Shown: piece by piece, positions 1 to 8,168 of the stretch
Numbering within the stretch: the first letter of the stretch is position 1
Layout: every line of letters starts with the position of its first letter
Translations under genes and position numbers: made by a program
Notes under the pieces: generated by a model
Databases searched by the model: none
The model's input: only the letters and a program-made list of their open reading frames with translations
Told to the model about the DNA's origin: nothing
Source of the DNA: Methylohalobius crimeensis 10Ki
Lineage (GTDB): Bacteria > Pseudomonadota > Gammaproteobacteria > Methylococcales > Methylothermaceae
Direction of reading: 5' to 3'
NCBI RefSeq assembly: GCF_000421465.1
Contig: NZ_ATXB01000001.1
Location: forward strand, 1,946,001-2,010,000
DNA: 64,000 nucleotides

Positions 1-878
1 AAAAGAAAAGCTGGCACGAAGTGGATCGTCCGCTGCAAACCGGCGATCGCGCCACGATCACCTTCGAGGGATTCCAGGAAAACGGCGACCCCCTGGAAAA
101 CGGGAAAGCGGAGCATTTCCAGATTGAAATCGGCGCCGGCAACATGATTCCCGGCTTCGACGAAAAGCTGCTGGACCACAAATCGGGAGATCACCTGGAA
201 TTCGAGCTGACTTTCCCCGAGGATTATCATCACGAAGATATCGCCGGAAAACCGGTTCTTTTCAAAGTCGACGTAGAAAAGGTGGAAGAAGGCCGGCTGC
301 CGGAGATCGATGCCGAATTTGCCAAGGAATATGGCGTCGAAAGCGGAGATGTGGAGGAATTTCGCCGCGAAATCAAAGCCAACATGGAACGCCAATTACA
401 TCAGGCGCTCAAGGAAGAAACCAAAAACAAGGTCCTTGATGCCCTCCACGAGAAGAACCCGATTCCGGTCCCGGAAGCCTTGGTCAAACAGGAAATTCAG
501 CGCATGCTGCAGCCGATGGCCGACGCATTGAAACAAAATCCGGAAATATTGAACCAATTGCCGCTTGACAACATCAAAGAAAGTGCGAAAAAACGCGTCT
601 CCATGGGACTATTGCTGGCGGAAATCATTCAGAATCACGATATACAAGCCGACTCCGATCGAGTTCGCGAAACCATCGAGGAAATGGCCCAAAATTACGA
701 AGACCCGCAAGAAGTCGTCAATTGGTACTTCGGCAATCCGGAGCAATTGGCGCAGATCGAAAACCTGGTTTTGGAAGAGCAAGCAATCGATTGGATTCTC
801 GAGCAAGCCAAAATCTCCGAGGAACCGATTTCCTTCGAAGACCTGATGAAAAAGCAACAGCAACGCCAAGCAGCCTGA
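1..878 (+). CDS. tig: Trigger factor (ribosome-associated chaperone and prolyl isomerase), 5' end cut by window edge
   Basis: The reading frame is already open at base 3, upstream of the first GTG at 21, so the gene enters from the left and lacks its N-terminal ribosome-binding domain here. What remains is an FKBP-type PPIase domain (first ~95 residues, with the MIPGFDEKL segment) followed by the long helical C-terminal chaperone region, ending in the KISEEPISFEDLM segment typical of trigger factors. The protein binds nascent chains at the ribosome exit tunnel in the cytoplasm. clpP starts 15 bases after its stop and clpX follows, the classical gammaproteobacterial order, which supports the call. 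Alignable along its whole visible length with E. coli Tig from memory. Confidence 0.97.
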   Translation, partial: KKSWHEVDRPLQTGDRATITFEGFQENGDPLENGKAEHFQIEIGAGNMIPGFDEKLLDHKSGDHLEFELTFPEDYHHEDIAGKPVLFKVDVEKVEEGRLPEIDAEFAKEYGVESGDVEEFRREIKANMERQLHQALKEETKNKVLDALHEKNPIPVPEALVKQEIQRMLQPMADALKQNPEILNQLPLDNIKESAKKRVSMGLLLAEIIQNHDIQADSDRVRETIEEMAQNYEDPQEVVNWYFGNPEQLAQIENLVLEEQAIDWILEQAKISEEPISFEDLMKKQQQRQAA

Positions 879-893
879 TAAGAGCATAAAACC

Positions 894-1520
894 ATGAGCA
901 ATTCTTTCGACGTCTACAATCAAATGGTCCCGGTCGTCATCGAACAAACGCCTCGCGGGGAACGGGCTTTCGACATCTTCTCCCGCCTGCTCAAGGAGCG
1001 AGTGATTTTCCTGGTGGGCCCGGTGGAAGATCATATGGCCAATCTGATCGTCGCTCAGTTGCTGTTCTTGGAATCGGAAAACCCCGACAAGGACATCCAC
1101 TTATATATCAATTCGCCCGGCGGCGTGGTGACTTCCGGTCTCGCCATCTACGACACGATGCAATTCATTCAACCCGACGTCAGCACCATGTGCATCGGTC
1201 AAGCGGCCAGCATGGGGGCGTTGCTCCTGGCGGGAGGTGCCGCCGGAAAACGCTACTGCGTGCCCCACTCCCGGGTGATGATCCATCAACCCCTGGGCGG
1301 ATTTCAGGGCCAAGCGAGCGATATCGACATTCACGCCAAGGAGATCCTGCAAACCCGGGATCGACTCAATCGCATTCTCGCCCATCATACCGACCAACCA
1401 TTGGAAAAGATCCAACAGGATACCGACCGCGATTACTTCATGAGCAGCAACGAAGCGCTCGAATACGGCCTGATCGATAAGGTTTTGACGACCCGCGCCA
1501 AACTGCAATCGGACAGCTAA
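894..1520 (+). CDS. clpP: ATP-dependent Clp protease proteolytic subunit ClpP
   Basis: A 208-residue serine peptidase of normal family length. The nucleophile serine lies in [11 protein letters not shown] (about residue 106) and the histidine in [11 protein letters not shown] (about residue 130), with the acidic partner further on, so the catalytic triad appears intact. ClpP forms the 14-subunit degradation chamber docked by ClpX, whose gene starts 110 bases downstream. The ATG at 894 begins the conserved segment [19 protein letters not shown] shortly after the start. The 110-base gap to clpX is long enough for a separate clpX promoter, but no convincing one was read. Confidence 0.98.
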   Translation: MSNSFDVYNQMVPVVIEQTPRGERAFDIFSRLLKERVIFLVGPVEDHMANLIVAQLLFLESENPDKDIHLYINSPGGVVTSGLAIYDTMQFIQPDVSTMCIGQAASMGALLLAGGAAGKRYCVPHSRVMIHQPLGGFQGQASDIDIHAKEILQTRDRLNRILAHHTDQPLEKIQQDTDRDYFMSSNEALEYGLIDKVLTTRAKLQSDS

Positions 1521-1630
1521 CAGGCATCGAAGCTTGGCATTTATCCCCGTCAGGGTTTATGCTGATATTGCTGATATACCGGTCTGGTGTGACGATACCT
1601 TTTTTCCAGTTATATAGTTCGAGGTAACCT

Positions 1631-2905
1631 ATGAGCGACGCCAAGCGCGGTAAGGACAGAGAAGGGAAGCTGCTGTATTGCTCGTTTTGCGGCAAGAGCC
1701 AGCACGAAGTTAGAAAATTGATCGCCGGCCCTTCGGTCTTCATTTGCGATGAATGCGTAGACCTGTGCAACGATATCATTCGCGAAGAACTGCAGGAGAG
1801 CACGGGCGGCGGCGAGGACCGTCTACCCAAACCCAGGGAAATCAAGGAAGTTCTGGAAGAATACGTCATCGGTCAGGAGGAAGCCAAAAAGATTCTCGCG
1901 GTTGCGGTCTACAACCACTACAAGCGGCTTCGCTCCCAACATAAGAAGAATGACGTGGAACTGGCCAAGAGCAATATTTTGCTCATCGGTCCGACAGGTT
2001 CCGGCAAGACCTTGCTGGCGGAAACCTTGGCCCGTTTTTTGGATGTCCCCTTCACTATTGCGGACGCCACCACGTTGACCGAAGCCGGCTATGTCGGGGA
2101 GGATGTGGAAAACATCATCCAAAAGCTATTGCAGAAATGCGATTACGACGTGGAGAAAGCCGAGTCCGGTATTGTCTACATCGATGAAATCGACAAGATC
2201 TCTCGCAAATCCGACAACCCCTCCATCACTCGGGATGTTTCCGGAGAAGGCGTGCAGCAGGCACTGCTGAAATTAATCGAAGGCACCATCGCCTCGGTTC
2301 CGCCGCAAGGAGGACGCAAACACCCTCAACAGGAATTTCTCCAGGTCAATACCGGCAATATCCTGTTTATCTGCGGGGGGGCTTTCGCCGGACTGGAAAA
2401 AATCATCCGTCAGCGTTCGGAGAAAGGGGGTATCGGTTTCTCCGCCGAGGTGAAACGCAAGCAGGATACCCAAAATGTCGGCGAAATCCTGACTTCGGTG
2501 GAAGCCGAGGACTTGATCCACTACGGCTTGATCCCGGAATTCGTGGGTCGTCTGCCGGTGGTCGCCACTCTCAAGGAGCTGGACGAAGAAGCCCTGGTGC
2601 GCATTCTGACCGAGCCCAAAAACTCTCTGGCCAAACAGTACAAGCGGCTGTTCGAAATGGAAGCCTGCGAACTGGAAATCCGGGAAGAGGCGCTTCGCGC
2701 CATCGCCAGAAAGGCGATGGAACGCAAAACCGGCGCGCGCGGCTTGAGAACCATCCTGGAGCATACGCTCCTGGATATCATGTACGAGCTTCCCTCGACC
2801 GACAACATCACCAAAGTGGTGATCGACGAGAGTGTCATCAAGGAAGAGTCCAAGCCTTATCTCATCTACGAAAGCAGCGATAAGCAAAGGGCTTCGGCCG
2901 AGTAA
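1631..2905 (+). CDS. clpX: ATP-dependent Clp protease ATP-binding subunit ClpX
   Basis: A 424-residue AAA+ unfoldase. The N-terminal zinc-binding domain is visible with two CxxC pairs (CSFCGKS and CDECVDLC). Walker A (GPTGSGKT) and Walker B ([10 protein letters not shown]) follow, then the pore and IGF-loop region and the C-terminal AAA+ small domain. It delivers unfolded substrates to ClpP. The ATG is preceded by GAGGTAACCT, an acceptable ribosome site. A strong Rho-independent terminator ends the transcript 11 bases after the stop. The lon gene that often follows clpX in gammaproteobacteria is not here; an ABC-transporter remnant occupies that position. Confidence 0.98.
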   Translation: MSDAKRGKDREGKLLYCSFCGKSQHEVRKLIAGPSVFICDECVDLCNDIIREELQESTGGGEDRLPKPREIKEVLEEYVIGQEEAKKILAVAVYNHYKRLRSQHKKNDVELAKSNILLIGPTGSGKTLLAETLARFLDVPFTIADATTLTEAGYVGEDVENIIQKLLQKCDYDVEKAESGIVYIDEIDKISRKSDNPSITRDVSGEGVQQALLKLIEGTIASVPPQGGRKHPQQEFLQVNTGNILFICGGAFAGLEKIIRQRSEKGGIGFSAEVKRKQDTQNVGEILTSVEAEDLIHYGLIPEFVGRLPVVATLKELDEEALVRILTEPKNSLAKQYKRLFEMEACELEIREEALRAIARKAMERKTGARGLRTILEHTLLDIMYELPSTDNITKVVIDESVIKEESKPYLIYESSDKQRASAE

Positions 2906-2915
2906 ATAGCAACGG

Positions 2916-2951
2916 CCGGCTGTCTGAAATTCAGGCAGCCGGTTTGTTTTT
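2916..2951 (+). terminator. Rho-independent terminator of clpX
   Basis: The inverted repeat CCGGCTG (2916-2922) and CAGCCGG (2936-2942), extended inward by CTGAA/TTCAG, forms a strong stem. A T-rich tract (GGTTTGTTTTT) follows it. It sits 11 bases downstream of the clpX stop codon. Confidence 0.9.
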
Positions 2952-3055
2952 CATCCCCTGCCTCCATTTGCTTCGTTGATCGGATCTGTCAACTGACTTG
3001 CTTCGTAGGCAGCCATCTGGCAGTATTCACCCAACCCCACGGCAACGAAGCGATC

Positions 3056-3919
3056 ATGGCGGATACCTCCCGAACCATCTTAACCGTGGAAGGGCTTTCC
3101 GTTTCTTACGGAAGAGACCATATCCTGCAAGACCTGTCGTTTTCTCTGAATGAAGGTGACGTCTTGGTGATTCTGGGTCCCAATGGCGCCGGCAAAACCA
3201 CCCTGCTGCGGGCGTTGCTCGACCTGATCCCCCATCGAGGCACGGTCACCTGGCAGACCCGCAATATCAGCTACCTTCCTCCCCAAGAATTCTTGCAGAG
3301 ACAGGCTCTTCCTCCTCTAAGCGTCGAAGAATTCTTTCACCTGAAAACCCGCGATCGCGATGCGATCGTCGTTTTTTCCACGTCCCTCGCAGTCGCCTTT
3401 CTGTTTCTCCCCCAAAAAGAAACCGAGATCGCTTTGCTGGGCGATGTTTCTCAAATCACCCTGTCCACCGTATTGGTCACCCTGGCGATCGCCGGCGGGA
3501 TTTTTATCGTCGTCAAACGGATCTATCCCAATATGGTCTTGATCGGCATTTCGCCCGATCTGGCCCAATCCCAACAAATCGATCCCCGTCGCTACAACAC
3601 CGTTTATTTGATTTGCATCGCGCTGACCGTGGCACTGGGAGTGCGAATTGTAGGCGGTTTGATGACCGCGGCACTGCTGGCCATTCCAGCTTGTACGGCC
3701 AAGAATATCAGCAAAAACCTGACCCAGTACGCCTACTTCAGCCTCTCGGCGGGGGCGTTGGCCGCCGTGCTTGGAATCGCGGGCTATGCCGCGACCGACG
3801 TACCCCCCGGTCCTTTGATCATTATCGCCAGCGGGTTGCTGTTTTTGGTCTCGGTCTATCTGAAAATGCGTCAGAAAGGCCATGATGGTGAAACAGAGCC
3901 GCCAACGGAGCCCGAGTGA
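3056..3919 (+). pseudogene. In-frame fusion remnant: ZnuC-like ABC ATPase N-terminus joined to ZnuB-like permease C-terminus
   Basis: One 287-residue open frame contains pieces of two different proteins. Residues 1 to about 95 are the start of an ABC ATPase of the zinc/manganese class: Walker A is GPNGAGKT and a Q-loop-like SYLPPQEF follows. The ABC signature, Walker B and switch histidine are all absent. From about residue 98 the protein is hydrophobic and matches the C-terminal half of an ABC-3 family permease (RIVGGLMTAALLAIPACTA is typical). The junction lies near 3345-3365, in GC-rich sequence containing GCGATCGC. An internal deletion between adjacent znuC- and znuB-like genes explains it best. 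The start has only a weak ribosome site. It is unlikely to work as a transporter. Confidence 0.75.
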
Positions 3920-4033
3920 AATGCTCCCAATTCCCACGACGCATGCACGATAAAGGGTTCCGAAGCCGACCCACTTGCATTGGGTCCGGTACCATAGTCG
4001 TCTCGACAACCAGTGGGAATCGGAATCGTCTCA

Positions 4034-4417
4034 ATGATCAAAAATTACACGGATCACTCGGCCAACGAACGCACTTATTTGGCCTGGATACGCACCGCCA
4101 TAGCGGTGATCGCCTTTGGATTTGTCATCGAAAGATTCGATCTTTTCCTGGCTTACATTGCCCAGGCCCTCCCGGAAACCATGCCTCTCGCTCCATCGGC
4201 TCACCGGGAAGCCTTAATCCTGGGATTGGGGCTGGTCTTCTTCGGAATTCTTCTAATGGTCGTCGCGACCTTGCGCTTTATCCTGATTGCCAAGCAGATC
4301 GATCATCCTGATCAGCGCCGACCGCCCAGCACGTTCGTCGTGATCGGCTTCGCCGCCTTGTTGTTCCTGTTCAGCTTGTTTCTTTTGGGATATCTGATCC
4401 GACTTTTGTGGCAATGA
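4034..4417 (+). CDS. YidH/DUF202 family inner-membrane protein
   Basis: A small membrane protein of about 127 residues. The N-terminal segment NERTYLAWIRTAIAV is the hallmark of the DUF202 (YidH) family, and about three hydrophobic segments follow. Its biochemical role is not established. An in-frame start upstream at 4013 would add seven residues (MGIGIVS), but the ATG at 4034 starts the conserved region and is preferred. The next gene begins 17 bases after its stop, so the two may be cotranscribed. Confidence 0.8.
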   Translation: MIKNYTDHSANERTYLAWIRTAIAVIAFGFVIERFDLFLAYIAQALPETMPLAPSAHREALILGLGLVFFGILLMVVATLRFILIAKQIDHPDQRRPPSTFVVIGFAALLFLFSLFLLGYLIRLLWQ

Positions 4418-4434
4418 AACAGACGGAGGTTTCT

Positions 4435-5841
4435 ATGTTTTTCAAGCAATTCTATTTGGGCTGTCTCGCCCACGCGTCCTATCTCATCGGCGACGAAGAG
4501 ACCAAAACCGCGATCGTCGTCGATCCTCAGCGCGATATCGAACAATATCTCGAAGAAGCGCGCGAGCAGAATCTCGAGATTCGCCACGTCTTCCTGACCC
4601 ATTTCCACGCCGATTTCATCGCCGGCCATTTGGAACTCCGGGATCGGGTCGGCGCGAAAATCCATCTGGGCGCTCGGGCGGATGCGGAATATGAATTCGT
4701 TCCGCACAGCGATGGCGATACCTTGGCATTCGGCAAGGTTCGCCTCGACATTCTCGAAACGCCCGGTCATACCCCCGAAGGCATTTCGATCGTGGTTTAC
4801 GATCTGGCCAAGCGGACCGATGCGCCTTACGCCGTACTGACCGGCGACACGCTGTTTATCGGCGATGTGGGACGTCCCGATCTATTGGCCTCGTTCGGCG
4901 CTTCGGCGGTGGAGCTGGCCGAGATGCTTTACGATTCTTTGCACGATAAGCTGTTGCCGCTACCCGACGAGACCATGATTTATCCGGCGCACGGCGCGGG
5001 CTCCATGTGCGGAAAAAGTCTCAGTACGGATCTGTTTTCCACTATGGGAGAGCAGCGTCGGTATAACTACGCTCTTAAACCCATGAGCAAAAAAGATTTC
5101 ATTCAGCTGGTCACGGCCGGTCAACCGGAGGCGCCCAAGTATTTTTCCCATGATGCCGTGCTCAACCGGAAAGAGCGCCCCACCCTGGAGGAAACCTTGG
5201 AAACCGAATTGAAGCCGCTTTCCCTCGATCAAGTAATGGAGATGAAACAATCCGGAGCCCAACTCTTGGATGTACGGGATGCGGCGGATTTCGCGGGCGC
5301 GCATCTGGCCGGCAGCGTCAATATCGGCCTCGGCGGTTCCTATGCCACCTGGGCGGGCACCCTTCTCGATCGCACCCGGCCCATCGTGCTGATCGCCGAC
5401 CCCGGTCTCGAACAAGAAGCCGTGATGCGTCTCGGCCGAATCGGCTTTGACAATGTGGCGGGTTATCTGGAGGGAGGCATGCAAGCCTTGGAAACCCGTC
5501 CCGACTTGGTTCGGCGAATCGATCGCATCACCGCCCCGACATTGGCCGAAAGGCTTCCCTCCCCGGAATCGCCGCTGGTTCTGGATGTCCGCAAGGACAC
5601 GGAATGGCAGCAAAAGCACATCGGGGAAAGCCTCAACATCCCACTCAACCATCTCGCCGAACGCAGCAAGGAATTGCCCCGGGACCGACCTGTCGTCGTC
5701 CATTGCGGCACCGGCTACCGGTCATCCATCGCGGCCAGTTTGCTGGAAAAACAAGGATTCGACAACATCATCGACCTGGTGGGCGGCTTCAACGCTTGGG
5801 AAAAATGCTGTCCCGATAATGTTTCCGGCGAAAACGGCTAA
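4435..5841 (+). CDS. Metallo-beta-lactamase fold hydrolase with two rhodanese domains (persulfide dioxygenase-like)
   Basis: About 468 residues. The N-terminal domain is a glyoxalase II/ETHE1-type metallo-hydrolase with THFHADFIAGH near residue 54 and downstream metal ligands in TPGHTPEG, TGDTLF and YPAHGAG. Two rhodanese domains follow. The first has ADPGLEQ at its active loop and so no catalytic cysteine. The second has HCGTGYRSS with the cysteine intact. The family oxidises glutathione persulfide or moves sulfane sulfur in the cytoplasm; the exact substrate here is inferred. The ATG at 4435 was chosen because CGGAGG sits 6 bases upstream; an earlier ATG at 4408 would overlap the preceding gene. 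A related hydrolase lies at 30.5-31.4 kb. Confidence 0.85.
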   Translation: MFFKQFYLGCLAHASYLIGDEETKTAIVVDPQRDIEQYLEEAREQNLEIRHVFLTHFHADFIAGHLELRDRVGAKIHLGARADAEYEFVPHSDGDTLAFGKVRLDILETPGHTPEGISIVVYDLAKRTDAPYAVLTGDTLFIGDVGRPDLLASFGASAVELAEMLYDSLHDKLLPLPDETMIYPAHGAGSMCGKSLSTDLFSTMGEQRRYNYALKPMSKKDFIQLVTAGQPEAPKYFSHDAVLNRKERPTLEETLETELKPLSLDQVMEMKQSGAQLLDVRDAADFAGAHLAGSVNIGLGGSYATWAGTLLDRTRPIVLIADPGLEQEAVMRLGRIGFDNVAGYLEGGMQALETRPDLVRRIDRITAPTLAERLPSPESPLVLDVRKDTEWQQKHIGESLNIPLNHLAERSKELPRDRPVVVHCGTGYRSSIAASLLEKQGFDNIIDLVGGFNAWEKCCPDNVSGENG

Positions 5842-6026
5842 GCGCATGCTTTTTGGGCTCTTTGATGGGGACGCAAGTTAAACCGATTCGGCAAAGTTTT
5901 TAAGGGTTGACGCCCCAGCAAACGTCCGGGCCGCATATTCACTCCCATGTGTGTTAAAAATTTCCTATTGTTGAAAATCATCTCACAAGCAGGAAGCAAC
6001 GCAAGCGGCCTTTGAGGAGAGACTCC

Positions 6027-6464
6027 ATGCCTCATCATCCCAAGGATATTAAGCTCGACAAAACCTTCTTCCAACGCAATGATGGAAAAATAACCGATCG
6101 ACATTTTGCTCGTATCATCGAAAAGGCCCGGGAAATCGAGGACACAGTAAAAGACAGGCCCAAGTTGCACGGGCTTTGGAAAGATGTTCTTTTGTGCTTG
6201 GAACTGATCAGGGATTACCGTTCCGGCGAATACAAGCAAATTTCAACTTGGGCGATTGCCGCGGTGGCTTTCGGACTGCTCTACTTGATCAATCCGATGG
6301 AATTGATCCCGGATGTCATCCCCGTCGTTGGCTATTTGGACGATGTGGCGGTTATGGTACTGATTTTAAAATTGGTGAAAGGCGAGCTTGAGGAGTACGA
6401 GGCTTGGAGAAAGGAGCGCACCGAATACCAAAAAGCGATTTCCAGGCTTTTGAATCGTGAGTGA
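6027..6464 (+). CDS. DUF1232 (YkvA-like) small membrane protein
   Basis: About 145 residues with the DUF1232 core in the second half: a hydrophobic stretch followed by NPMELIPDVIPVVGYLDDVAV, the characteristic (I/L)PDxIPxxGxxDD motif. Function is unknown for the family. The ATG at 6027 has TGAGGAGAG a few bases upstream; the TTG at 6012 lies inside that ribosome site and was rejected. The stop overlaps the GTG start of the ZIP transporter by 8 bases, so translation of the two is probably coupled. Confidence 0.8.
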   Translation: MPHHPKDIKLDKTFFQRNDGKITDRHFARIIEKAREIEDTVKDRPKLHGLWKDVLLCLELIRDYRSGEYKQISTWAIAAVAFGLLYLINPMELIPDVIPVVGYLDDVAVMVLILKLVKGELEEYEAWRKERTEYQKAISRLLNRE

Positions 6465-7362
6465 GCCCGTCACCTTGCTCGCCAACCTCGCTATTGACGG
6501 TTTCTCTTCCATCCTCCATTTATTGTCGTTCCACACCTGGAGTCAGGCCGCCTTCCGCTGGTTTGCCGAACAAAATCATGTTCTGCAATCCTTGCTGGCT
6601 GCAATTTTCACGTGGGGAGTGACCGCCCTCGGCGCTGCCCTCGTGTTTTTGGTCAAACACGTGAACCAAAAACTTCTCGACACCATGTTGGGCTTTTCGG
6701 GAGGCGTGATGTTGGCCGCCAGCTATTGGTCCTTGCTCGCGCCGGCGATCGATTTATCGGCAGATTATGGTTCTTTGTCCTGGCTCCCGGCAGCGGTTGG
6801 ATTTGGAGTCGGGGCGCTCGCGCTGAAAATAGGCGACCGGCTCCTGCCTCACTTCCGCTTGGGCATGCCCTTGCAGGCCGATGAAAGCATCGTAACCACC
6901 TGGCGGCGAACCGTGATGCTGGTAGTCGCCATCACGCTACACAATATACCCGAGGGGCTGGCGGTAGGAGTTGCCTTCGGCGCCCTGGGTTGCGACTTCC
7001 ACACGGCTACCTTGGGTTCCGCGATCGCCTTGGCCATCGGCATCGGCTTACAAAATTTTCCCGAAGGCGCAGCGGTGTCCATGCCGCTGCGCCGCATGGG
7101 CTGGTCGCGACTGCGCAGCTTCTGGTATGGCCAGCTTTCCGCGGTGGTTGAACCCATCTCCGCAGTGGTGGGGGCCGCCGCGGTAACGAAGTGCATGCCC
7201 ATCATGCCTTATGCCCTGGCCTTTGCCGCAGGAGCCATGGTTTATGTGGTGGTCGACGAGGTCATTCCCGAATCGCGGGAACGAGGCAATACGAACATCG
7301 CCACTTGGGGAGTCATACTTGGTTTTATCGTGATGATGATTTTGGATGTCGCCTTGGGCTGA
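6457..7362 (+). CDS. ZIP family divalent metal transporter (ZupT/GufA-like)
   Basis: A 301-residue polytopic membrane protein. The ZIP-family metal-binding helices are recognisable: HNIPEGLAVGVA and, one helix on, LQNFPEGAAVSMP. Such proteins carry Zn2+, and often Fe2+ or Mn2+, into the cytoplasm. The start is a GTG embedded in the end of the DUF1232 gene. A textbook terminator lies 32 bases after the stop. The nearby wrecked zinc ABC transporter (3.1-3.9 kb) makes it attractive that this carrier covers zinc uptake, but that is inference. Confidence 0.88.
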   Translation: MSEPVTLLANLAIDGFSSILHLLSFHTWSQAAFRWFAEQNHVLQSLLAAIFTWGVTALGAALVFLVKHVNQKLLDTMLGFSGGVMLAASYWSLLAPAIDLSADYGSLSWLPAAVGFGVGALALKIGDRLLPHFRLGMPLQADESIVTTWRRTVMLVVAITLHNIPEGLAVGVAFGALGCDFHTATLGSAIALAIGIGLQNFPEGAAVSMPLRRMGWSRLRSFWYGQLSAVVEPISAVVGAAAVTKCMPIMPYALAFAAGAMVYVVVDEVIPESRERGNTNIATWGVILGFIVMMILDVALG

Positions 7363-7393
7363 ACCGAGTTTCTTTGCTCGATGCAACTTTGTC

Positions 7394-7422
7394 GGCTGGA
7401 TTTTTCAATCCAGCCTGTTTTT
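7394..7422 (+). terminator. Rho-independent terminator after the ZIP transporter gene
   Basis: A perfect 9-base inverted repeat, GGCTGGATT (7394-7402) and AATCCAGCC (7407-7415), with a TTTC loop is followed by TGTTTTT. It separates the metal-transporter unit from the oxidase operon that starts at 7479. Confidence 0.93.
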
Positions 7423-7478
7423 GCCCGGCATGCGAATATATAATCCAAGGCACCCTTGTCGATTCAGGAGGTGCGACC

Positions 7479-7634
7479 ATGTCCGATCCCCTCGAAGAAA
7501 AAGAAAAAAATCAAATCCTCAACACCCCGCCCATCGGTACTTGGATCCTGATGCTCATGATTGGCGCCGGCATGGTGCTGGCCTGGTTGTTCATTTACTT
7601 CGGGGTTTTCCTGCCTCGCGGCGCGGTGCAATGA
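7479..7634 (+). CDS. ba3-type cytochrome c oxidase small subunit IIa (CbaD-like)
   Basis: A 51-residue protein with one transmembrane helix (about residues 20-43, from GTWILMLMIGAG onward) and an N-terminal hydrophilic tail. Its place directly before subunit II of a ba3 oxidase matches the single-helix subunit IIa of these enzymes. The ATG has a strong ribosome site (CAGGAGGTGC). It is 9 bases upstream of the subunit II gene. The call rests on size, topology and position, since the sequence is too short for firm homology by eye. Confidence 0.72.
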   Translation: MSDPLEEKEKNQILNTPPIGTWILMLMIGAGMVLAWLFIYFGVFLPRGAVQ

Positions 7635-7643
7635 GGTGAAGCC

Positions 7644-8168
7644 ATGCATATCGACCCATTGGAGAAGAAATGGATATATATTGTTCTGGGGATGACCGCC
7701 CTCTTCCTGGGAGGGATTTTTTTTACCACTTTTGTATTCGACATTCATCCTCCCAGCAATGTGGAAACCATCGACTCGGCACGGCTGCATTTGAGCGAGG
7801 AGTTCGCCGAAGATAATCTGGGCGTCAAACGCCAGCCGGACGGTACCATCAAGGTCATCATGGTCGCCGGCCGATACGGTTTTTTCCCGCGTCGAATCAC
7901 CCTTCCCGCTGACACCCCCATCACCTTCCGCTGGGCCAGCATCGACGTCCTTCACGGCGTGCACATGCCCATGACCAACATGAGCACCATGGTGGTGCCC
8001 GGTTACGTGTCGGAAATCACCACCGAATTTCCCAAGCCCGGCGACTATCCCATGCTGTGTAACGAATATTGCGGCCTCGGCCACGATTTCATGTGGAGCA
8101 AAGTAACCGTGGAGGAAAAACAGGCTTGGATGCGACGGCACCCCAACTTCGGCGGAGGTGAGTCATGA
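7644..8168 (+). CDS. ba3-type cytochrome c oxidase subunit II (CuA subunit)
   Basis: 174 residues: one N-terminal membrane helix (about residues 12-33) and a periplasmic cupredoxin domain. The CuA site is complete, with an upstream histidine in IDVLHGVHMP and the motif CNEYCGLGHDFM carrying both cysteines, the second histidine and the methionine. CuA accepts electrons from cytochrome c and passes them to the haem-copper centre of subunit I. The single N-terminal helix and short length are typical of the B-family (ba3) rather than aa3 oxidases. The stop overlaps the subunit I start in an ATGA arrangement. Confidence 0.92.
   Translation: MHIDPLEKKWIYIVLGMTALFLGGIFFTTFVFDIHPPSNVETIDSARLHLSEEFAEDNLGVKRQPDGTIKVIMVAGRYGFFPRRITLPADTPITFRWASIDVLHGVHMPMTNMSTMVVPGYVSEITTEFPKPGDYPMLCNEYCGLGHDFMWSKVTVEEKQAWMRRHPNFGGGES

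Noticed and set aside
2970..3051. Inverted repeat GCTTCGTTG / CAACGAAGC upstream of the ABC fusion
   Set aside because: The arms are 64 bases apart and only 9 bases long; with no matching regulator motif this is likely chance.
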